From: an uncultured Clostridia bacterium
GTDB lineage: Bacteria > Bacillota > Clostridia > Oscillospirales > Acutalibacteraceae
Reading direction: 5' to 3'
Assembly (NCBI GenBank): GCA_947627725.1
Contig: CANQXE010000014.1
Coordinates: 1-64,000 of the forward strand
DNA: 64,000 nt
In this document: positions 41,092 through 50,388 of the stretch, piece after piece
Layout of the letters: each line of letters begins with the position of its first letter
Position numbering within the stretch: the stretch's first letter is position 1
Translations under genes and position numbers: made by a program
The notes under the pieces: generated by a model
What the model saw: the letters and a program-made list of their open reading frames with translations, nothing else
Told to the model about the DNA's origin: nothing
Databases searched by the model: none

Positions 41092-41382
41092 TTACTCGCC
41101 CTTAGCAACAATCAATGAACGAAGAACTCCGTCAGTGATGTTAATTACACGGTCAAGCTCTGCGGGAAAAGTCTCTTCACAAGCAAAATTAATAACGATA
41201 TAATAGCCCTCATTTTCGTAGTTGATAGGATAAGCGAGCTTACGCTTTCCCCATTCCTCAACTTCGCCAAGAGTGCCATTTTTGCTGATAAGCTCTGTGA
41301 ACTTTTCCTTGAGTTTCTCAACATTCTCTTCTCCGTTTGCAAGAGAGAAAACTAATACGATTTCGTAATTTCTTAATGCCAT
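41092..41382 (-). CDS. rpsF: 30S ribosomal protein S6
   Basis: 'YEIVLVFSLANGEENVEKLKEKFTELI...WGKRKLAYPI'. Confidence 0.95.
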   Translation of the reverse strand: MALRNYEIVLVFSLANGEENVEKLKEKFTELISKNGTLGEVEEWGKRKLAYPINYENEGYYIVINFACEETFPAELDRVINITDGVLRSLIVAKGE

Positions 41383-41394
41383 TCTTTAGCACCT

Positions 41395-41455
41395 CCTTCT
41401 GGTCTTCAGGCCTATGCGTTCGGCATAGACAAGGATTACCCTTGTTTCCAAAGGC
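41395..41455 (-). promoter_or_regulatory. Candidate S6:S18-type ribosomal leader in the rpsF 5' UTR
   Basis: Minus strand CCTTTGGAAACAAGGGTAATCCTTGTCTATGCCGAACGCATAGGCC; hairpins and CCG motif directly upstream of the rpsF RBS. Confidence 0.4.
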
Positions 41456-41461
41456 TTTAGT

Positions 41462-41490
41462 ATTATATCAAATAGAATTTGTATTGTCAA
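41462..41490 (-). promoter_or_regulatory. Consensus sigma-A promoter for rpsF-ssb-rpsR
   Basis: Minus strand TTGACA-N17-TATAAT, exact consensus. Confidence 0.85.
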
Positions 41491-41533
41491 CCATAATATA
41501 ACAAATTATAAAAAATTGTCCTAATATGGAATT

Positions 41534-42205
41534 TTAAAGCTTTTTAATGTATTTAATCACATCAATTATATCTTCAATAACAGGAACATCATCTCTTAAA
41601 TCCTTATCCTTAAACCATCCGTAATTCATACGTATAGCCTTCATTCCTGCCCCAAGAGCGCCCTCGATATCGTTAACGGGATGGTCGCCGACGTAAATAC
41701 ATTCGTCCGCCCTTACCCCAAGCTTATCGGCTGTATATGTGAAAAGCGCGGAATCAGGCTTATGTACACCCACATCGCCGCTCACGACAACGATGTCACA
41801 GTAGGGTCTCAGACCGCTCGTGTCCATTTTATGATTTTGCAGATAAGACGGTCCGTTCGTGATTACTCCGACGAGATACCCTCTCTTTTTAAGCTCTTTC
41901 AAAAGTCTTTCCGAATTTAGAAAAATAACATTATGGTCACCGAATTTTGTATCATAATGATTTGCGAGAATAACATTTGACGGAGCGTCAAACCAGTTCC
42001 AGCTTTTAATAAGACCCGCATACCAAGCCTCTCGGTTTACATATCCGCCGTTGCCTGTTATACGCATTTCCTCTTTTCTTTTCTCCGCTTCCTCCCTGCT
42101 TATATCCGGGCAAAAATCCGCGAGAAAGGTATCCATATATTTTTCAAACGCGGCAGTTCTGTCCTGCAGGGTTTCATCAAAATCAAATAATACTGCTTTT
42201 ATCAT
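41534..42205 (-). CDS. HAD-family hydrolase (YjjG-like)
   Basis: 'VLFDFDETLQDRTAAF', 'GVITNGP', 'YVGDHPVNDIEGALGAGMKAI'. Confidence 0.88.
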   Translation of the reverse strand: MIKAVLFDFDETLQDRTAAFEKYMDTFLADFCPDISREEAEKRKEEMRITGNGGYVNREAWYAGLIKSWNWFDAPSNVILANHYDTKFGDHNVIFLNSERLLKELKKRGYLVGVITNGPSYLQNHKMDTSGLRPYCDIVVVSGDVGVHKPDSALFTYTADKLGVRADECIYVGDHPVNDIEGALGAGMKAIRMNYGWFKDKDLRDDVPVIEDIIDVIKYIKKL

Positions 42206-42998
42206 AATTAAGCTGCGCCTTCAGTTCATCAACTGATGAAAACTCCTTTTCTTCTCTTAAATATCTTACAAGCTCTATTCTTATTTCCCTATTATATAAA
42301 TTGCCGTTAAAATGAAAAATATGCGATTCGGCAAGCGGAGTATCGACCCTCCACGTCGGTCGTATTCCTATATTCGTAAAGGACTTATACGCTTTGTTGT
42401 CAATAAAGGCAACACTTTCATAAACGCCGTATTTAGGTACGGTAAGTCCGTCAGGCAAATGCTGATTCATTGTGGGAAAGCCGATTGTTCTTCCTCTTTT
42501 GTCACCCTCAATGACTTTTGATTCAAAGGTGAAATTATAGCCGAGCATTTTATTAGCCCTTTCAATTTCACCGTTCATAACCGCACTTCTTATTCTTGTT
42601 GAGGAAATAGGCTCTCCTTCATAATCGAGATGCTCAAGAATTCTTACCCAGACATCTTTTTTTTCAAGATATTTTCTTAAATCAAGAGCTGTCCAGCCCG
42701 CGTTTTTCCCGAATCTGAAATTATATCCGCACAGAATAATTCCCGCTTTAAATTTATCAAGCAGAATTTTTTTTATAAATTCCTCGCCCTTCATATTTTT
42801 AAGCTCGCTGAAATCAGCAAAAACCGTGTTCGGAAAGCGTTTTTCAAATATGCTTTTCTGAAGAAGCGAAAATTTATTATTAACGCAGTAAATAATTACG
42901 TCATCAGCGCCTGTTATAACAGTACGGTGGGCGCAGTGCATTCCGTCAAAATCGCCGAGCGCGACTGCTATTCTTTTTTTGCCGTTAAATTTATCCAT
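42183..42998 (-). CDS. ribF: Bifunctional riboflavin kinase/FAD synthetase
   Basis: 'ISSTRIRSAVMNGEIERANKMLGYNF', 'GRTIGFPTMN', 'TNIGIRPTW'. Confidence 0.9.
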   Translation of the reverse strand: MDKFNGKKRIAVALGDFDGMHCAHRTVITGADDVIIYCVNNKFSLLQKSIFEKRFPNTVFADFSELKNMKGEEFIKKILLDKFKAGIILCGYNFRFGKNAGWTALDLRKYLEKKDVWVRILEHLDYEGEPISSTRIRSAVMNGEIERANKMLGYNFTFESKVIEGDKRGRTIGFPTMNQHLPDGLTVPKYGVYESVAFIDNKAYKSFTNIGIRPTWRVDTPLAESHIFHFNGNLYNREIRIELVRYLREEKEFSSVDELKAQLNYDKSSII

Positions 42999-42999
42999 A

Positions 43000-43896
43000 C
43001 TAATCTCGTCTGACTAAAAGTCTTTTTACCGAAAGCTCCTGCTTTTGAGTATCAGCCTCGCCTATTCCCAAAAACAACCCGTCTGCCGAATAAACTCTGT
43101 ATAATCCGTCCGAAAGCTTTTTCCTTAATCTGTCTGCCGCAAGAGCGCCGCCGTTTAAAAAACGCTTTGCCTGCGCATCGGAAACATAAACATCATCATA
43201 GCACATAAACAGCTTTTCTATATCAATAACCGCATCGTCAACCGTGATGCCGTTATCTTTTCGTCTTTGCAATTCTTCAAGCGTAATACAATCGTCAATC
43301 GTGAAGCCCGAAGCAAGCGTGCGTGTAAGACCGGTCATAACGGCACCGCAGCCGAGAGCCTTTCCGATATCATCAATAAGCGTTCTTATGTATGTACCCT
43401 TCGTACACAAAACATCTATTGTATATTCACCGTTTTTGAAATCTGTAAGCTCAAGCTTTTTTATTTCTGCCTGCCTTGCCTGACGTTCTACCTCAATCCC
43501 CTGTCTGGCGAGGTCATAAAGTCTTTTTCCGTCAACGGATACAGCCGAGTACATCGGGGGAATCTGGGATATCTCACCCCTGAAAATATCAAGAGCATCT
43601 ATAAGCTCCCTCTGTGTTACATTCACCTCATATTCGCCGGTAACTCTGCCCGTAATATCAAGCGTATCTGTTGTTTTTCCAAGCACAAACGACGCCCTGT
43701 AGCCCTTATCGCTTTCCGGTAAATAATCAAGAAATCTTGTAGCGCCGCCAAGCATAACGGGCAGAACTCCCGTCGCCATAGGGTCAAGCGTTCCCGTGTG
43801 ACCTGCTTTTCTTTCTCCGAGAATTGAGCGCACCTTGGACACAACGCCGAATGATGTAATGTCCCTATCCTTGTTAATGCAAATTATTCCCGTCAT
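43000..43896 (-). CDS. truB: tRNA pseudouridine(55) synthase
   Basis: 'GHTGTLDPMATGVLPVMLGGATRF', 'QIPPMYSAVSVDGKRLYDLAR'. Confidence 0.96.
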   Translation of the reverse strand: MTGIICINKDRDITSFGVVSKVRSILGERKAGHTGTLDPMATGVLPVMLGGATRFLDYLPESDKGYRASFVLGKTTDTLDITGRVTGEYEVNVTQRELIDALDIFRGEISQIPPMYSAVSVDGKRLYDLARQGIEVERQARQAEIKKLELTDFKNGEYTIDVLCTKGTYIRTLIDDIGKALGCGAVMTGLTRTLASGFTIDDCITLEELQRRKDNGITVDDAVIDIEKLFMCYDDVYVSDAQAKRFLNGGALAADRLRKKLSDGLYRVYSADGLFLGIGEADTQKQELSVKRLLVRRD

Positions 43897-44831
43897 TTAA
43901 GAAACTCTCCGCATTTTGCAATAAGCCTTTCTCTCGCCTCTTTTACAGAGCAGTCAAATTTACACGCCGCCGCCTGACTGTGACCTCCGCCACCGAATGA
44001 TTTCGCAAGCTGCGCCGCATTAACGCTCTCAAAAGTACGGATAGACGCCTTGCAGGTGCCGTCCTCTTTTTCCCTTATGGTGATACCGATTTCAACGCCC
44101 TCAATCTGCCTTGTCAAAGGCGCGATTGCCTCGGTTTCCTGTTCGTTTGAGCCTGTAAGACGGTACATTTCCTGTGTAACTGTGATAACCGCGACACGCT
44201 CATTCTCATAAAAACGCATGGAATCAAGCGCGAGTCTTTCAAGCCTTGCATATGTTTTGGACTTTGTTTCAAACATTATCCGGTTAATTTTACCGTTTTC
44301 CGCTCCGAAATCAATAAGCTCAGCGGCGGCGCGGTAAGTATCGGCAGTCGTTGACGCATATCGGAAGCATCCCGTATCAGTCGTCAGTCCTGTATACAGG
44401 CAGTTCGCAATATTTTTATCAATATCAACGCCCAGCTCTCTGACGACCTCAAAAATAACCCGGCAAGCCGCGGGAACGTCCTCAAGTAAAAGATTATCAG
44501 CATACTCGTCATTCGTTGAATGGTGATCTATACACATATCAATATGGTATTTACCGTCAAGATTTCCGAGCAGCTTTGATGTAGCCACATCAACAGCCAC
44601 AACATAATCAGGGTCAAATTTTATAGGAGCGATGTCCTCATACAGATAATTATACTTTTTCGGGATTGTATCTGCGTTTTCAACCGCACAGATTTTCCCG
44701 ATTTTCATAAGAGCGCGGCAAAGTGCAAAACCGCTGCCGAGCGTATCGCCGTCAGGGTTTGCGTGGGTTAATATTAAAATATTATCCTTTTCTCTCAAAA
44801 TTGCCGCGCACTGTTTAACATCAATTCTCAT
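43893..44831 (-). CDS. nrnA: DHH/DHHA1 phosphoesterase, NrnA-like
   Basis: 'THANPDGDTLGSGFALCRAL', 'CIDHHSTN', 'SFGGGGHSQAAACKF'. Confidence 0.9.
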   Translation of the reverse strand: MRIDVKQCAAILREKDNILILTHANPDGDTLGSGFALCRALMKIGKICAVENADTIPKKYNYLYEDIAPIKFDPDYVVAVDVATSKLLGNLDGKYHIDMCIDHHSTNDEYADNLLLEDVPAACRVIFEVVRELGVDIDKNIANCLYTGLTTDTGCFRYASTTADTYRAAAELIDFGAENGKINRIMFETKSKTYARLERLALDSMRFYENERVAVITVTQEMYRLTGSNEQETEAIAPLTRQIEGVEIGITIREKEDGTCKASIRTFESVNAAQLAKSFGGGGHSQAAACKFDCSVKEARERLIAKCGEFLK

Positions 44832-45168
44832 TATTTATTTCCTTGATTTTCTCAAAAAGATTCATACCTTTTTCAATAGAATCGTCCGCAATGAATTTCA
44901 GTTCGGGGCTTTTGCGGAGATGAAGCCTTGTGCCAAGCTGCTTTCTGATATAACCCTGCGCACTTTCAAGCCCTTTAACAGAGCTTTTAGCCGCATCAAT
45001 ACCCTCCATAGCGCTGATATATACCTTGGCATAGCTCAAATCGCCGCTGACCTCAACCTTTATTACAGTAAGCATACCGCTGATTCTCGGGTCCTTCAGT
45101 TCCCTCATAATAGAAATAATTTCTCTTTTAATATCCTCAGATATTCTGTCAATATGAAATCCTGCCAT
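44821..45168 (-). CDS. rbfA: 30S ribosome-binding factor A
   Basis: 'LKDPRISGMLTVIKVEVSGDLSYAKVYIS'; operon context. Confidence 0.93.
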   Translation of the reverse strand: MAGFHIDRISEDIKREIISIMRELKDPRISGMLTVIKVEVSGDLSYAKVYISAMEGIDAAKSSVKGLESAQGYIRKQLGTRLHLRKSPELKFIADDSIEKGMNLFEKIKEINNEN

Positions 45169-45170
45169 AA

Positions 45171-47534
45171 TTAATCCCTGTATTCCTCAACAATATATGC
45201 CTGAAGAATGTCACCTGTCTGAATGTCGTCCCAGCCCTCAAGACTGATACCGCACTCATAACCGGAGGATACCTCTTTAACCTCGTCCTTAAAACGCTTA
45301 AGATTAGCGAGTTTAACATCGGCAATTTCCTTGCCGTTTCTTATAACCCTTACCTTACCGTCACGTCTTACAGTACCTGAGGTAACGAGAGAACCCGCAA
45401 TCGTTCCGGCTGAGGAAATTTTATAAACCTCTCTTACCTCAACCTCGCCGGTATCGACATCACGATACTTAGGCGCTCTCATTCCGCGCATTGCGCGTTC
45501 AATATCTTCAATAGCATCATAAATAATATCGTAGGTTTTAATCTCTACTCCGTCACGCTGCGCATTGTCCGCCGCAATCTGGTCAATACCTGTATTAAAG
45601 GCTACAATAATTGCGTTCGACGCAGCGGCAAGCATAACATCACTTTCGTTTACCGTGCCGACCGCACCGTGAACGATTTTAACATTTACTTCATCATTCT
45701 CAATCTTAAGAAGTGACTGCTTAACTGCTTCAACAGAGCCCTGAACGTCCGCCTTGACAATTATGTTAAGCTCCTTCATCTCACCCTCTTGGAGAGTGTC
45801 GAAAAGAGTGTCAAGCGTAACCTTCTGGAAGAGCTTGAACTCCTCCTCCTTAGCCTGAGTCTTTCTCTGCTCAACAAGAGTTCTCGCGAGCTTTTCGTCA
45901 GATACGGCATTAAACTCGTCACCGCTCATAGGGGCGCTGTCAAGACCCATAATCTCAACAGGCACCGACGGAGCAGCCTCGCTTATTGAATTGCCGTGAT
46001 AATCAGTCATTGCTCTGATTTTGCCGACAGCAGTACCGGCAACAATAATATCGCCTGCGTGGAGAGTACCGTTCTGGACAAGAAGCGTCGCAACAGGACC
46101 TCTGCCCTTGTCAAGCTTAGCCTCAATAACCACGCCCTTTGCCGTTCTGTCAGGATTGGCTTTAAGCTCAGCCATCTCGGCAACAAGGAGAATAGTTTCA
46201 AGAAGCTTGTCGATACCCATTTTCGTCTTAGCCGAAACGGGAACACAGATAACATCTCCGCCCCATTCCTCCGGGACAAGATCGTGTTCTGTCAGCTGCT
46301 GCATAATTCTGTCAGGGTTTGCTCCCTCTTTATCCATTTTGTTGATTGCAACTATTATTTCAACGCCTGCCGCTTTGGCGTGGTTGATCGCCTCAACAGT
46401 CTGGGGCATAATACCATCATCTGCCGCAACAACAAGCACGGCAATATCGGTAGCCATTGCGCCTCTTGCTCTCATAGCCGTAAACGCAGCGTGACCGGGC
46501 GTATCAAGGAAGGTGATTTTTTCTCCGCCAACTTCAACCTGATACGCACCGATAGCCTGCGTAATTCCGCCCGCCTCAGTTGAGGTGACGTCTGTGTCAC
46601 GAATGGCGTCAAGAATTGAAGTTTTACCGTGGTCAACGTGGCCCATTACACAGACAACGGGAGGTCTTGTAACTGCGTTTTCATCGTCCTCAATATCCTC
46701 TTCAATAATCTGCTCCTCAATGCTGACAACCACCTTGCGCATAACCTTTGCGCCGAGCTCTGTTGCAACTATTTCAGCAGTATCATAGTCAATTACCTCG
46801 TTTACGGTAGCCATTACGCCAAGCGCCATAAGCTTTTTAATAACCTCTGTTGCCGTCATACGAAGAAGACTTGCAAGATCGCCGACTGTGATTTCATCGG
46901 GGACTTCAATTTTTATTTGCTGCTTCTTTCTCTGCTCGGCGATACGCGCAAGACGCTGTGCCTCCGTCTCCTTCTTGGAACGGGCGTGCATACCCTGAGG
47001 CTTTTTCTTTCTATACTGCTTTGATTTCTGATTCAGCTTCTGCTTTTTCTGATAATCTCCGATCTGTGACGCAGGCGCAATATCCTCATACTTCTGATTA
47101 TACTTTTCAAGATCGACAGTATTTACACGAGTATCCACACGTCTTGCCTCGCCCTTAGTTCTTGCCTGCGGCGTTTTGTTGGCCTTTTTCTTTGCCTTCT
47201 CCTCGTCACGCTTTGCTGCCTGCTCCGCCATCTGCAAGATAGCAGCCTGATTCTGATGCTTTTTATTTTCAGTTTTCTTAGCGCCTGTGGCAGTCTGCTT
47301 TTTAGCAGGCTTTTTACCGTCCGTTTTTTTAACGCTGCTGAAATACGCGTCAAAGCTCTCTACACTGTTATCCTGTGTCAGCTTATCAAAAATTATATCA
47401 AGCTCACTTTCAACAAGAACAGTATTCGCTTTTTTTGCAGGTCCTTCGCAATAAGTGCTGAGAATGTTAATAATGTCCTTGTTAGTTTTTCCAAAATCCT
47501 TTGCAACATCAGAAACTTTAAACTTAATTACCAT
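45171..47534 (-). CDS. infB: Translation initiation factor IF-2
   Basis: 'RPPVVCVMGHVDHGKTSILDAIR', 'TFLDTPGHAAFTAMRARGA'. Confidence 0.97.
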   Translation of the reverse strand: MVIKFKVSDVAKDFGKTNKDIINILSTYCEGPAKKANTVLVESELDIIFDKLTQDNSVESFDAYFSSVKKTDGKKPAKKQTATGAKKTENKKHQNQAAILQMAEQAAKRDEEKAKKKANKTPQARTKGEARRVDTRVNTVDLEKYNQKYEDIAPASQIGDYQKKQKLNQKSKQYRKKKPQGMHARSKKETEAQRLARIAEQRKKQQIKIEVPDEITVGDLASLLRMTATEVIKKLMALGVMATVNEVIDYDTAEIVATELGAKVMRKVVVSIEEQIIEEDIEDDENAVTRPPVVCVMGHVDHGKTSILDAIRDTDVTSTEAGGITQAIGAYQVEVGGEKITFLDTPGHAAFTAMRARGAMATDIAVLVVAADDGIMPQTVEAINHAKAAGVEIIVAINKMDKEGANPDRIMQQLTEHDLVPEEWGGDVICVPVSAKTKMGIDKLLETILLVAEMAELKANPDRTAKGVVIEAKLDKGRGPVATLLVQNGTLHAGDIIVAGTAVGKIRAMTDYHGNSISEAAPSVPVEIMGLDSAPMSGDEFNAVSDEKLARTLVEQRKTQAKEEEFKLFQKVTLDTLFDTLQEGEMKELNIIVKADVQGSVEAVKQSLLKIENDEVNVKIVHGAVGTVNESDVMLAAASNAIIVAFNTGIDQIAADNAQRDGVEIKTYDIIYDAIEDIERAMRGMRAPKYRDVDTGEVEVREVYKISSAGTIAGSLVTSGTVRRDGKVRVIRNGKEIADVKLANLKRFKDEVKEVSSGYECGISLEGWDDIQTGDILQAYIVEEYRD

Positions 47535-47856
47535 TAGCATTTTCCTCCTGTCTTAATAATTCAATAATTCTGCGGGAAAAATTTTCATCATTGACTGTCA
47601 TAACGCCTGCCTTATATCCGACAGCGAAATGTATTTCTTCCATAAGAAAATCAGTCTTAATAATCCTTATATCAATACTATGCTTTTCTATTGTCATTTC
47701 AAGCTCTTTTATCAGTCTCGGCGAAACATCACGGCAAAACAAAAGAAGCTTTGCTTTATGCTTTCGCAGTGCCTGTTCAGCCATATCGTGTCCCATTGAC
47801 AGCTTGCCTGCCCTGCGTGCCAATCCCAGCATAGAAAGCGCTTTATCCCTTTGCAT
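47524..47856 (-). CDS. L7Ae-family ribosomal protein (YlxQ-like)
   Basis: 'LSMLGLARRAGKLSMGHDMAEQALRKHKAKLLLFCRDVSPR'. Confidence 0.85.
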   Translation of the reverse strand: MQRDKALSMLGLARRAGKLSMGHDMAEQALRKHKAKLLLFCRDVSPRLIKELEMTIEKHSIDIRIIKTDFLMEEIHFAVGYKAGVMTVNDENFSRRIIELLRQEENANGN

Positions 47857-48115
47857 TTGTCATTTCTTCTTCCATAGCATTGTAAACCTCGTCACTTATC
47901 TGCATTGAAAACGCACGCTCAAAGGCTCTTTTTTTTCTTGCTTTTTTCAGGCATTCGAGATTTCTGCAAACATAAGCGCCTCTGCCTGATTTTTTTCCTG
48001 TCAGGTCAAGGGAAATCTCACCCTCGGGACTTTTCACAACACGCACCAGAGTCCGCTTGTCAAACATCTCACCACAGCCCGTGCACATTCTTAAAGGCAC
48101 TTTTTTTGCTTTCAT
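47843..48115 (-). CDS. YlxR-family RNA-binding protein
   Basis: 'PLRMCTGCGEMFDKRTLVRVV', 'KKSGRGAYVCRNLECL'. Confidence 0.92.
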   Translation of the reverse strand: MKAKKVPLRMCTGCGEMFDKRTLVRVVKSPEGEISLDLTGKKSGRGAYVCRNLECLKKARKKRAFERAFSMQISDEVYNAMEEEMTNAKG

Positions 48116-48139
48116 TGTATCTCTCCTGTAAATAATTAA

Positions 48140-49195
48140 TTATTGCTGACCCTCAAAAAATCCTGATTCAGGCTTAATATCAATATTCCAGCCGGTTAGT
48201 CTTACCGCAAGGCGGACATTCTGCCCCTTATTGCCGATAGCAAGAGAAAGCTGATCGTCAGGAACAGTCGCACGGCAGGTTTTAGCTTCCTCGTCAACAA
48301 TCTCTATTGAGCATACATCTGACGGGGCAAGTGCAGCTGAAACGAATTCAGCGGGGTCATCATTGTACTTGACAATATCAATTTTTTCTCCGCCGAGCGC
48401 TTCAACAATATTGGATACTCTCTGTCCTCTCGGACCGATACAAGCACCAACGGGATCAACATCTTCATCCTTTGTGAACACTGCGATTTTAGTTCTTGAA
48501 CCCGCCTCACGCGAAACCGATTTAATTTCAATCGTTCCGTCGTATATTTCAGGTACCTCCTGCTCAAACAAGCGGCGGACAAGACCGGGATGCGTCCTTG
48601 AAATCATAATCTTGGGTCCCTTGCCGCCTTCCTTAACATCAACTATGAATACCTTGATTGTTTCGCCCTCTACAAGAGTTTCGCCGGGAACCTGTTCCGA
48701 TTTGGGAAGAACAGTCTGATTTTTTCCGATTTCAAGCGTTGCGTTGCCTGTAACCGGGTCAATTCTCTCAACCTTTGCGCTGACAAGCTCCTGATTCTTT
48801 GACTTGAATTCCTGAAGCATCTGTCCTCTCTCCGCCTCACGGATACCCTGACGGATAACGTGCTTAGCCGTCTGGGCAACAATTCTTCCGAAATCCTTTG
48901 TCTTAATCGGAATATCAATGGTCTTGCCTATCTTTGCCGACTTTCTGATTGCCTGAGCCTGTTCAAGAGTTAAATCAGTGTCAGGGTCCTCAATTTCTTC
49001 AACAACATTTTTTCTGATATAAACCTTAATCTTCTGCTTTTCTTCGTCAATGTCACAATGAACAATGTCCTTGCCGTTATAATCGTGCTTAGCCGCAACA
49101 ATTATCGCCGCCGCTATCTTTTCATAAAGATAGTCGGCAGGTATGCCTTTCTCTTCCTCAAGCATTTTTACCGCTTCAAAAAATTCCTTACTCAT
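48140..49195 (-). CDS. nusA: Transcription termination/antitermination protein NusA
   Basis: 'VDPVGACIGPRGQRVSNIVEALGGEKIDIVKYNDDP'; S1/KH layout. Confidence 0.96.
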   Translation of the reverse strand: MSKEFFEAVKMLEEEKGIPADYLYEKIAAAIIVAAKHDYNGKDIVHCDIDEEKQKIKVYIRKNVVEEIEDPDTDLTLEQAQAIRKSAKIGKTIDIPIKTKDFGRIVAQTAKHVIRQGIREAERGQMLQEFKSKNQELVSAKVERIDPVTGNATLEIGKNQTVLPKSEQVPGETLVEGETIKVFIVDVKEGGKGPKIMISRTHPGLVRRLFEQEVPEIYDGTIEIKSVSREAGSRTKIAVFTKDEDVDPVGACIGPRGQRVSNIVEALGGEKIDIVKYNDDPAEFVSAALAPSDVCSIEIVDEEAKTCRATVPDDQLSLAIGNKGQNVRLAVRLTGWNIDIKPESGFFEGQQ

Positions 49196-49231
49196 TTTTC
49201 CTATCATCCTTTCCAGATTATATTTTATATT

Positions 49232-49717
49232 TTATTTGCCGAAATCATTTATATCAAAATCATCAAGCTTAACGAACGAAGTTTCTTTTTTATTTACCGT
49301 AAGCTGTTCCCCGTCCGGAAGCTCAACCGTAATCATTCCTTCATCATAGGAAATCATTTTGCCGCTGAAATCTCTTACCTTTTCAATAGGTCTTATCAGC
49401 CTCAGCATAATGTTTGAGCCGATAAACTTCTTAAAATGCGAATCGGTTATAAGCTCCCTCTCAATCCCGGGTGAGCTCACCTCAAGAAGATAGCTTTGAC
49501 TGATAGGGTCGGCATCGTCAAGGGGCTTTGTAACAGCGTGAGTCAAATCAACACAGTCGTCGATTGTCACTCCGCCCTCCTTATCAATAAATATTCTGAG
49601 ATACCAGTCGGTCCCTTCCTTTACAAAGCGGATATCCCATATGTCAAGACCTAATTTCTCTGCATACGGAGTAACAATTTCGTAAACCTTAGAAACCGTA
49701 TTTCCTTTTCCTGCCAA
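49232..49717 (-). CDS. rimP: Ribosome maturation factor RimP
   Basis: 'LGLDIWDIRFVKEGTDWYLRIFIDKEGGVTIDDCVDLTHAV'. Confidence 0.94.
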   Translation of the reverse strand: MAGKGNTVSKVYEIVTPYAEKLGLDIWDIRFVKEGTDWYLRIFIDKEGGVTIDDCVDLTHAVTKPLDDADPISQSYLLEVSSPGIERELITDSHFKKFIGSNIMLRLIRPIEKVRDFSGKMISYDEGMITVELPDGEQLTVNKKETSFVKLDDFDINDFGK

Positions 49718-49737
49718 GAAAAGACCTCCTTATAATG

Positions 49738-49770
49738 ATATGAGAGCGGGTCGCGCAACCCACTCTCATA
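49738..49770 (-). promoter_or_regulatory. rimP 5'-UTR hairpin
   Basis: Minus strand TATGAGAGTGGGT-TGCGCG-ACCCGCTCTCATA between promoter and RBS. Confidence 0.6.
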
Positions 49771-49796
49771 CTGAGATTATAAACTTACTATATGTA

Positions 49797-49824
49797 ATCA
49801 TATCACTTTTACAAAAAATGTCAA
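49797..49824 (-). promoter_or_regulatory. Sigma-A-type promoter for the rimP-nusA-infB operon
   Basis: Minus strand TTGACA-N16-TATGAT. Confidence 0.65.
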
Positions 49825-49906
49825 GTATTATTTTCAAATAAAATAAGATAAACAAAAGATAGTATAATCAAATACTTTAGCTAATAAATATTATTTCAGG
49901 ATATAA

Positions 49907-49937
49907 TAAAAAAACGATGCAAAACGCATCGTTTTTT
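49907..49937 (-). terminator. Intrinsic terminator after rplL
   Basis: AAAAAAACGATGC-AAAAC-GCATCGTTTTTTT. Confidence 0.9.
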
Positions 49938-49957
49938 TGTATACAGTAAAATATAAA

Positions 49958-50338
49958 TTACTTAAGCTCAATCTTAGCGCCTGCTTCTTCAAGCTTAGCC
50001 TTGAGAGCCTCAGCGTCAGCCGTAGGAACAGCCTCTTTGATTGTGGAAGGAGCGCCGTCAACAATTTCCTTAGCTTCCTTAAGACCAAGACCTGTTGCCT
50101 CACGAACAGCCTTAATAACCTGAATCTTGTTTGCGCCAACCTCTGCGAGAACAACGTCAAAATCTGTCTTAGCCTCAGCCTCTGCTGCGCCGCCGTCTGC
50201 TGCAGGTGCTGCAACTGCCACTGCGGCTGCCGCGCTTACACCAAACTCTTCTTCTACTGCTGATACGAGCTCTGAAAGCTCAAGAACTGTGAGAGCCTTA
50301 AGCTCTTCAACAATTGCTGTAACTTTTTCTGATGCCAT
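49958..50338 (-). CDS. rplL: 50S ribosomal protein L7/L12
   Basis: '[30 protein letters not shown]...[26 protein letters not shown]'. Confidence 0.97.
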   Translation of the reverse strand: MASEKVTAIVEELKALTVLELSELVSAVEEEFGVSAAAAVAVAAPAADGGAAEAEAKTDFDVVLAEVGANKIQVIKAVREATGLGLKEAKEIVDGAPSTIKEAVPTADAEALKAKLEEAGAKIELK

Positions 50339-50388
50339 TTTATTTTCCTCCAATAAAATTTATTTTGTTTAAGTTAATTTAAAATTAA

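Noticed and set aside
46021-46494. 157-aa plus-strand ORF opposite infB (and similar long antisense ORFs opposite lepA, nusA and rplA)
   Set aside because: Antisense to strongly conserved genes; arises from codon bias on the coding strand.
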